The translations under genes and the position numbers were made by a program. From assembly GCF_019219095.1 (NCBI RefSeq), contig NZ_JAHUWH010000011.1, forward strand, positions 110,716 through 174,715: a stretch of DNA of 64,000 nt, written 5' to 3'. Below the pieces are notes generated by a model. The model saw only the letters and a list, made by a program, of their open reading frames with translations. It was not told the DNA's origin and made no database searches. This document shows, one piece after another, positions 60,636-64,000 of this stretch (the first letter of the stretch is position 1; each line of letters starts with the position of its first letter). The stretch is from Acidovorax sp. sic0104. Lineage in GTDB: Bacteria; Pseudomonadota; Gammaproteobacteria; Burkholderiales; Burkholderiaceae_C.

Positions 60636-61133
60636 TCAGGCGCGCGGACTAAGATTGGCGGTGATTTGAACTTCTACCAACCCCCCGGCAGGCAGCGACA
60701 CCACGCCGACTGCTGTGCGCACGTGTCGGCCGGCGGCCGGGCCGAAGATCGCGAGCAAAAGTTCGGAAGCGGAGTCCATGACTGCCGAGTGCCCGACGAA
60801 ATCGATTGAACAGGCGATGTAGCCTGTCACCGAGACGATCTGGTTGATGTCGTCGAGGTCCACCACGCCAGAGATCGCGGCCACAGCGCGCGCCGCCGCC
60901 AGCCTGGCCGCCTCCTTCATTTCTTCAAGACCGTTCGTTCGCGACGAATTGGCGCGCAACACACTGCTGCCGTTTCGCGAAACCTGACCAGCGCTGTAGA
61001 CCATGGATCCAACGGCAAGCGCAGGCTGGTAAACTCCATTCGGGCGAATGCCCTCGACCGCAAAACCGTATTGGCGCAAGCGTCCGTAGCGTTGTGACTC
61101 GTCAGACGATCGAGACTTCTCAGTCAAAGACAA
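60636..61133 (-). CDS. RidA-like (YjgF/YER057c/UK114) protein
   Basis: 165 aa from TTG 61133, overlapping the GNAT stop by 14 bp; no ATG suits. PALAVGSMVYSAGQVSRNGS, then ISGVVDLDDINQIVSVTGYI and GRHVRTAVGVVSLPAGGLVE place it in the RidA superfamily; the Arg in HVRTAVGV corresponds to the imine-hydrolysing Arg of RidA. The longer form and RYGRLRQYGF start fit the RidA-like subfamily found in catabolic operons. It may hydrolyse enamine/imine products of the PLP enzyme in this operon (inference). Confidence 0.85.
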   Translation of the reverse strand: MSLTEKSRSSDESQRYGRLRQYGFAVEGIRPNGVYQPALAVGSMVYSAGQVSRNGSSVLRANSSRTNGLEEMKEAARLAAARAVAAISGVVDLDDINQIVSVTGYIACSIDFVGHSAVMDSASELLLAIFGPAAGRHVRTAVGVVSLPAGGLVEVQITANLSPRA

Positions 61134-61578
61134 GCTTCATTCCTTCATGTGTGGGAGCGAAGCCAAGGGCCTCATAAAAATCATTAGCGCGACGCCGACG
61201 TTTATCGGTGGTTAGTTGCACCAGACCGCAGCCTTGGGCTTTGGCAAGACCGATTGCGGCACCCACAAGGTCGCGTCCAATCCCATGTCCTCGCCGTCCC
61301 CGCTCCACGCGAATCCCTTCGATCTGCGCGCGTTTCATGCCGCTCCGACTAAGGCCTGAAATGTAGGTGAGCTGCAGCACTCCAACCAGTTCGCCGTCGA
61401 CTTCTGCAACCAGTAGTTTGTTGAACTGGTCTTTTTGCATGTCCTCCCAAGCATGGAGGTACACGTCGCGCCTCTCTTCTTCCGGCGTCTCTCGCAACAA
61501 GGCGATGACGTCATCAGCCAACATGTCGATGATGAGCGGCAAATCAGCTTTGACAGCAAATCGATGTACCGTGTTCAT
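61120..61578 (-). CDS. GNAT-family N-acetyltransferase
   Basis: 152 aa. Acetyl-CoA pyrophosphate-binding motif RGRRGHGIGRDLVGAAIGLA (about 93-112), preceded by QIEGIRVE and followed by LTTDKRRRRANDFYEALGF. It would acetylate an amino group, perhaps of the pathway amino acid or a toxic intermediate. Start overlaps the LysR stop (ATGA), and its end overlaps the RidA-like gene. Confidence 0.9.
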   Translation of the reverse strand: MNTVHRFAVKADLPLIIDMLADDVIALLRETPEEERRDVYLHAWEDMQKDQFNKLLVAEVDGELVGVLQLTYISGLSRSGMKRAQIEGIRVERGRRGHGIGRDLVGAAIGLAKAQGCGLVQLTTDKRRRRANDFYEALGFAPTHEGMKLVFD

Positions 61579-62513
61579 GAGGTCCCCTGCTCAGTCCCTT
61601 GGGAACCGTGGTCTAACCGTTTGCTGTAAATCATCGAATGATCGATGAAGAGATTTGCTGCTCGCGAGAGGTGTGCGCCTTTCTTGGTAACGAGAAAAGG
61701 GTCCAGGCGCGGCAGACGCGTTGCAGGGACAAAGTCAAAAACGCCATGCTCGATGTCATCCGAAAAAACGTGTCTGGAAACAAATGTGAAGCCCTGACCC
61801 AGCTTCAGCACTGCATGCAAGATCTCGACTGAACCCAGCTCCTGAAAAATCGGCATGGACGGTACTGTCTTTGCGTCTTGAAAGAGCTGACGGATTGAGC
61901 TTTCGTACAGTGCGCCCTTTCTCGTCGCGTAGATCGGCAGGGAGGACAGGCGCTCCAGCGGGCTGCTTGCGACATCGGGTAGGAGACCGCGCTTAAAGAC
62001 CCAACCGAACTCGTCTTGAATGTGGACATGGGCGGTGATGCGGGTGTCAAGACCCACCCCTGCGATGAATGCGCAGTCGAGCTGCCCGTCAATGAGCATC
62101 CCTCTGACTTCTTCCGTGCTCGCGACGCTCACTGCAAGCCGGATGCCTCTGTTTTGACTCATGAAAGAGGCGAGCAGTCCCGGCATCAGGTGGCTTGCGA
62201 GCGTGAAATAGCATCCGAGCCGCAGCTCCTCTTGGGAACGCTCAATGACTCTCACGCCCGCGTGAGCTGCTTCTGCGACTTGCACCAGTTGCTTGCAATA
62301 TGGAAGCAATGCCACCCCCGCGCTTGTTAACACGACACCGCGGCTGTGACGGGTGAACAGCAAGGTACCGAGCTGCTTTTCAAGCGCTTTCATGCGGGCT
62401 GTCGCGCTGGACTGGGTGATCCCCAGTTCAGTTGACGCGCGTGAGATGCTCTTTGAATGAGCGACACGCACGAAAATTTGTGCGGTATGCGTCTCGATCA
62501 ACGGGGCTGCCAT
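61575..62513 (-). CDS. LysR-family regulator of the SelA-like operon
   Basis: 312 aa. Helix-turn-helix SISRASTELGITQSSATARM (about 22-41), then an effector domain. It is embedded in the operon, 8 bp after the PLP enzyme and overlapping the GNAT gene, not divergent as LysR genes often are. It would therefore be co-transcribed with its targets, allowing autoregulation. Inducer unknown. Confidence 0.9.
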   Translation of the reverse strand: MAAPLIETHTAQIFVRVAHSKSISRASTELGITQSSATARMKALEKQLGTLLFTRHSRGVVLTSAGVALLPYCKQLVQVAEAAHAGVRVIERSQEELRLGCYFTLASHLMPGLLASFMSQNRGIRLAVSVASTEEVRGMLIDGQLDCAFIAGVGLDTRITAHVHIQDEFGWVFKRGLLPDVASSPLERLSSLPIYATRKGALYESSIRQLFQDAKTVPSMPIFQELGSVEILHAVLKLGQGFTFVSRHVFSDDIEHGVFDFVPATRLPRLDPFLVTKKGAHLSRAANLFIDHSMIYSKRLDHGSQGTEQGTS

Positions 62514-62521
62514 CGGGATCT

Positions 62522-63649
62522 CTATTCTTCTGCCGTTGTCCGATCGCGCTGCGCGCGCAGCGCCCGCGCGAGTTGTTCGATGAGATGCACCTCTTCCTCA
62601 TCGTCCACATGCGTAAGTTCAATGTCCAGCACCCCCGACGCTTTTCGAGCGGGGTTTAAGACAATCGGCTCTGGCAATGCCAGCAAGGTTTCGAACAGCT
62701 CGGTCGCGAGCGCACTTGAACCCAGGTGGAGCGCGATTCGAGGATACGGTCCGTGCTCAGTTCCCGACTCGACAAGGACGTCTGCAACGACGTCTCGCAG
62801 CAAGCGCTGTGTGAACCTTTCCGCCCGCCCCCTATTGCCCTCGCGTTCCGCATCCAGTGCGTGCCAGTCTCTTTCCCGAATTGCTGCAAGTACGCCCATC
62901 AGGGCATCCTTTGTCGGCTTCATGGGGCGACCAATGCATTTCAGGTTCGAGTTGAAGGCGGCAATTGCCAGTTTTGTCCCCACCACGATCCCGCAGGTAG
63001 GTGCAGCTAAGTATTTTTGTGCGCTGAAGATGGCCAGGTCCATGGATTTCAAGAAAGCGGGATCAGCCAACTTCCAGTCTTTTGCCGCCGCGTCCACGAT
63101 CAACCAAGCGTTGAAATGATGCGCGGCCGTAGCGAATTCATTGCGATCTAGCGGCGGTGGCGTCTGTGCGAGTAGTGACTCGACCCACAAAGCAGCCTTT
63201 AGAACTCCGGCCCGGCCAAGCTCCGCCAACTTGCTCAGGCGTTGTTCACGCGTGCCAGTGAGAATTTCGACCAGTGAACCTGTCGTTCGGACGGCTTGAA
63301 GTATTGAGTGGCCATAGTCAACGCAGTGCTCCACATTAATTACGGTCACGCCGTCCTCATGCACCCGCGGAAGGTCTCTGGCAAGTTCGGTTCTGCCATT
63401 GGTTAATGCGGCCGCAACTGATATGAGAATGCCTGCTGCGGAGCAGTGACAAAACGAGGCTGCGGGCGTGTTCGATAGCGAGCGCACCTCAGCCGCAACG
63501 CACTCTTGCAACTCGGCCATATTAAAGTGCGTCTGCAAAGCGGCTGCCGCAGCCTTTGCCACCGCAGTCGACGACCGCGAGACACCGTAGAGGGTCGGCG
63601 TGCCCCAAGCGTTGACTAGCCGGGTTGTTGTAAAACGGTCCGCTTTCAT
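62522..63649 (-). CDS. SelA-like PLP-dependent enzyme
   Basis: 375 aa, fold-type I. RLVNAWGTPTLYGVSRSSTA and FNMAELQECVAAEVRSLSN match the SelA-like group (L-seryl-tRNA selenium transferase relatives, including D-glucosaminate-6-phosphate ammonia-lyase). The PLP lysine is in DLAIFSAQKYLAAPTCGIVV (about residues 205-224), preceded by WLIVDAAAKDW. It lacks the length and context of true SelA: no selB or tRNA-Sec here. The likely reaction is an elimination or transamination on an amino acid or amino-sugar acid. First gene of the six-gene operon. Confidence 0.85.
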   Translation of the reverse strand: MKADRFTTTRLVNAWGTPTLYGVSRSSTAVAKAAAAALQTHFNMAELQECVAAEVRSLSNTPAASFCHCSAAGILISVAAALTNGRTELARDLPRVHEDGVTVINVEHCVDYGHSILQAVRTTGSLVEILTGTREQRLSKLAELGRAGVLKAALWVESLLAQTPPPLDRNEFATAAHHFNAWLIVDAAAKDWKLADPAFLKSMDLAIFSAQKYLAAPTCGIVVGTKLAIAAFNSNLKCIGRPMKPTKDALMGVLAAIRERDWHALDAEREGNRGRAERFTQRLLRDVVADVLVESGTEHGPYPRIALHLGSSALATELFETLLALPEPIVLNPARKASGVLDIELTHVDDEEEVHLIEQLARALRAQRDRTTAEE

Positions 63650-63868
63650 ATTCTCGCCTGCATGTAAAGACTGCGCTGGATGGTGACAGACTACGCGCCT
63701 TGCCCTGTGGTCGGGATAAGGTTGCCAGGGGCCCCGTTCGCTCCTGCAAACTCGTCACGCGTTCACAATTCTAAATTTCGCAGATAACTCAGCACACGTG
63801 TACGCGATGGCTGACATCGTTAACAGTGATAGCAAAAGCACGTAGTCTGGGCTCGCTCCTGCAAATGC

Positions 63869-64000
63869 TTAAGTGTCACATCCCGGACGATCATATGGCC
63901 GCTTGTGAAACAGATCCGGGTGCTCTTGGTACCACTCTTTCATGGCCTGCATTGGCGTACTACTCTTGAGCGCTGACTGTGGCAACTGGTGGTTGTACAA
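63869..64000 (-). mobile_element. C-terminal end of an IS481-like transposase (runs off window)
   Basis: The last 43 codons and TAA of a DDE integrase-core protein, 5' part beyond the right edge. The fragment starts LYNHQLPQSALKSSTPMQAM and ends HKRPYDRPGCDT, the typical tail of IS481-family transposases. The stop is at 63869-63871. No convincing terminal inverted repeat could be identified to its left; a 13-bp direct repeat TCGCTCCTGCAAA lies at 63738-63750 and 63853-63865. Confidence 0.72.

Noticed and set aside
62522..63649. True selenocysteine synthase (SelA)
   Set aside because: Only SelA-like blocks are present, the protein is shorter than SelA, and there is no selB or tRNA-Sec; the operon context is catabolic.

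Overview
The window is chromosomal DNA from a high-GC betaproteobacterium of the order Burkholderiales, most likely Comamonadaceae (Acidovorax-like). This rests on gene order (oxyR-recG, a trp cluster with an inserted chorismate mutase and LysE-type gene, a split spc ribosomal cluster), orphan Bug-type binding proteins, and dispersed palindromes of a kind I associate with this family. No database search was possible.

Layout: (1) 1-1050, the 3' part of nhaR and an initiator tRNA-fMet gene. (2) 1073-9959, a minus-strand ribosomal protein block: spc part (rplN to secY, rpmJ) then alpha part (rpsM, rpsK, rpsD, rpoA, rplQ). It starts at rplN behind its own strong promoter and not behind rpsQ. (3) 10154-20824, a complete glycerol system: glpD, an ABC uptake operon (glpS-T-P-Q-U-V), a divergent DeoR-type glpR, and glpK. 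(4) 20962-22790, proC and ubiA. (5) 22995-29600, a large hybrid kinase, a CheR, a receiver-less CheB and a receiver-kinase in tight succession, then a convergent lone receiver. (6) 29740-47392, housekeeping and accessory genes: dps, M20 peptidase, oxyR, recG, two HD-GYP paralogues, queA, a DMT exporter, a gamma-glutamyltransferase, a Bug protein with a divergent LysR regulator, a chemoreceptor and an AraC regulator. (7) 47415-53574, ung and the tryptophan cluster trpE - chorismate mutase - trpG - LysE family - trpD - trpC, preceded by a candidate trpL leader peptide with a Trp-Pro-Trp run. (8) 53721-56974, a chalcone-isomerase-like secreted protein, a second chemoreceptor and gph.

(9) From about 56975 to the right edge the DNA looks different: codon third positions carry more A and T, small unknown genes face both ways, and the edge holds the end of an IS481-like transposase. 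Inside it lies a six-gene minus-strand operon (63649 to 58757): a SelA-like PLP enzyme, LysR regulator, GNAT, RidA-like protein, Bug binding protein and TSUP (TauE/SafE) permease. It reads as a horizontally acquired catabolic cassette of unknown substrate and is the best candidate here for an undescribed pathway.

How the parts work together: glycerol enters through GlpSTPQUV, is phosphorylated by GlpK and oxidised by membrane-associated GlpD, probably under GlpR control through shared operator-like sites. The trp genes make tryptophan from chorismate, and the leader peptide suggests control by Trp-tRNA level. Several signalling genes (two chemoreceptors, two HD-GYP proteins, the CheB/CheR phosphorelay) cluster within about 35 kb. 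I saw no CRISPR array, rRNA, prophage or replication origin.
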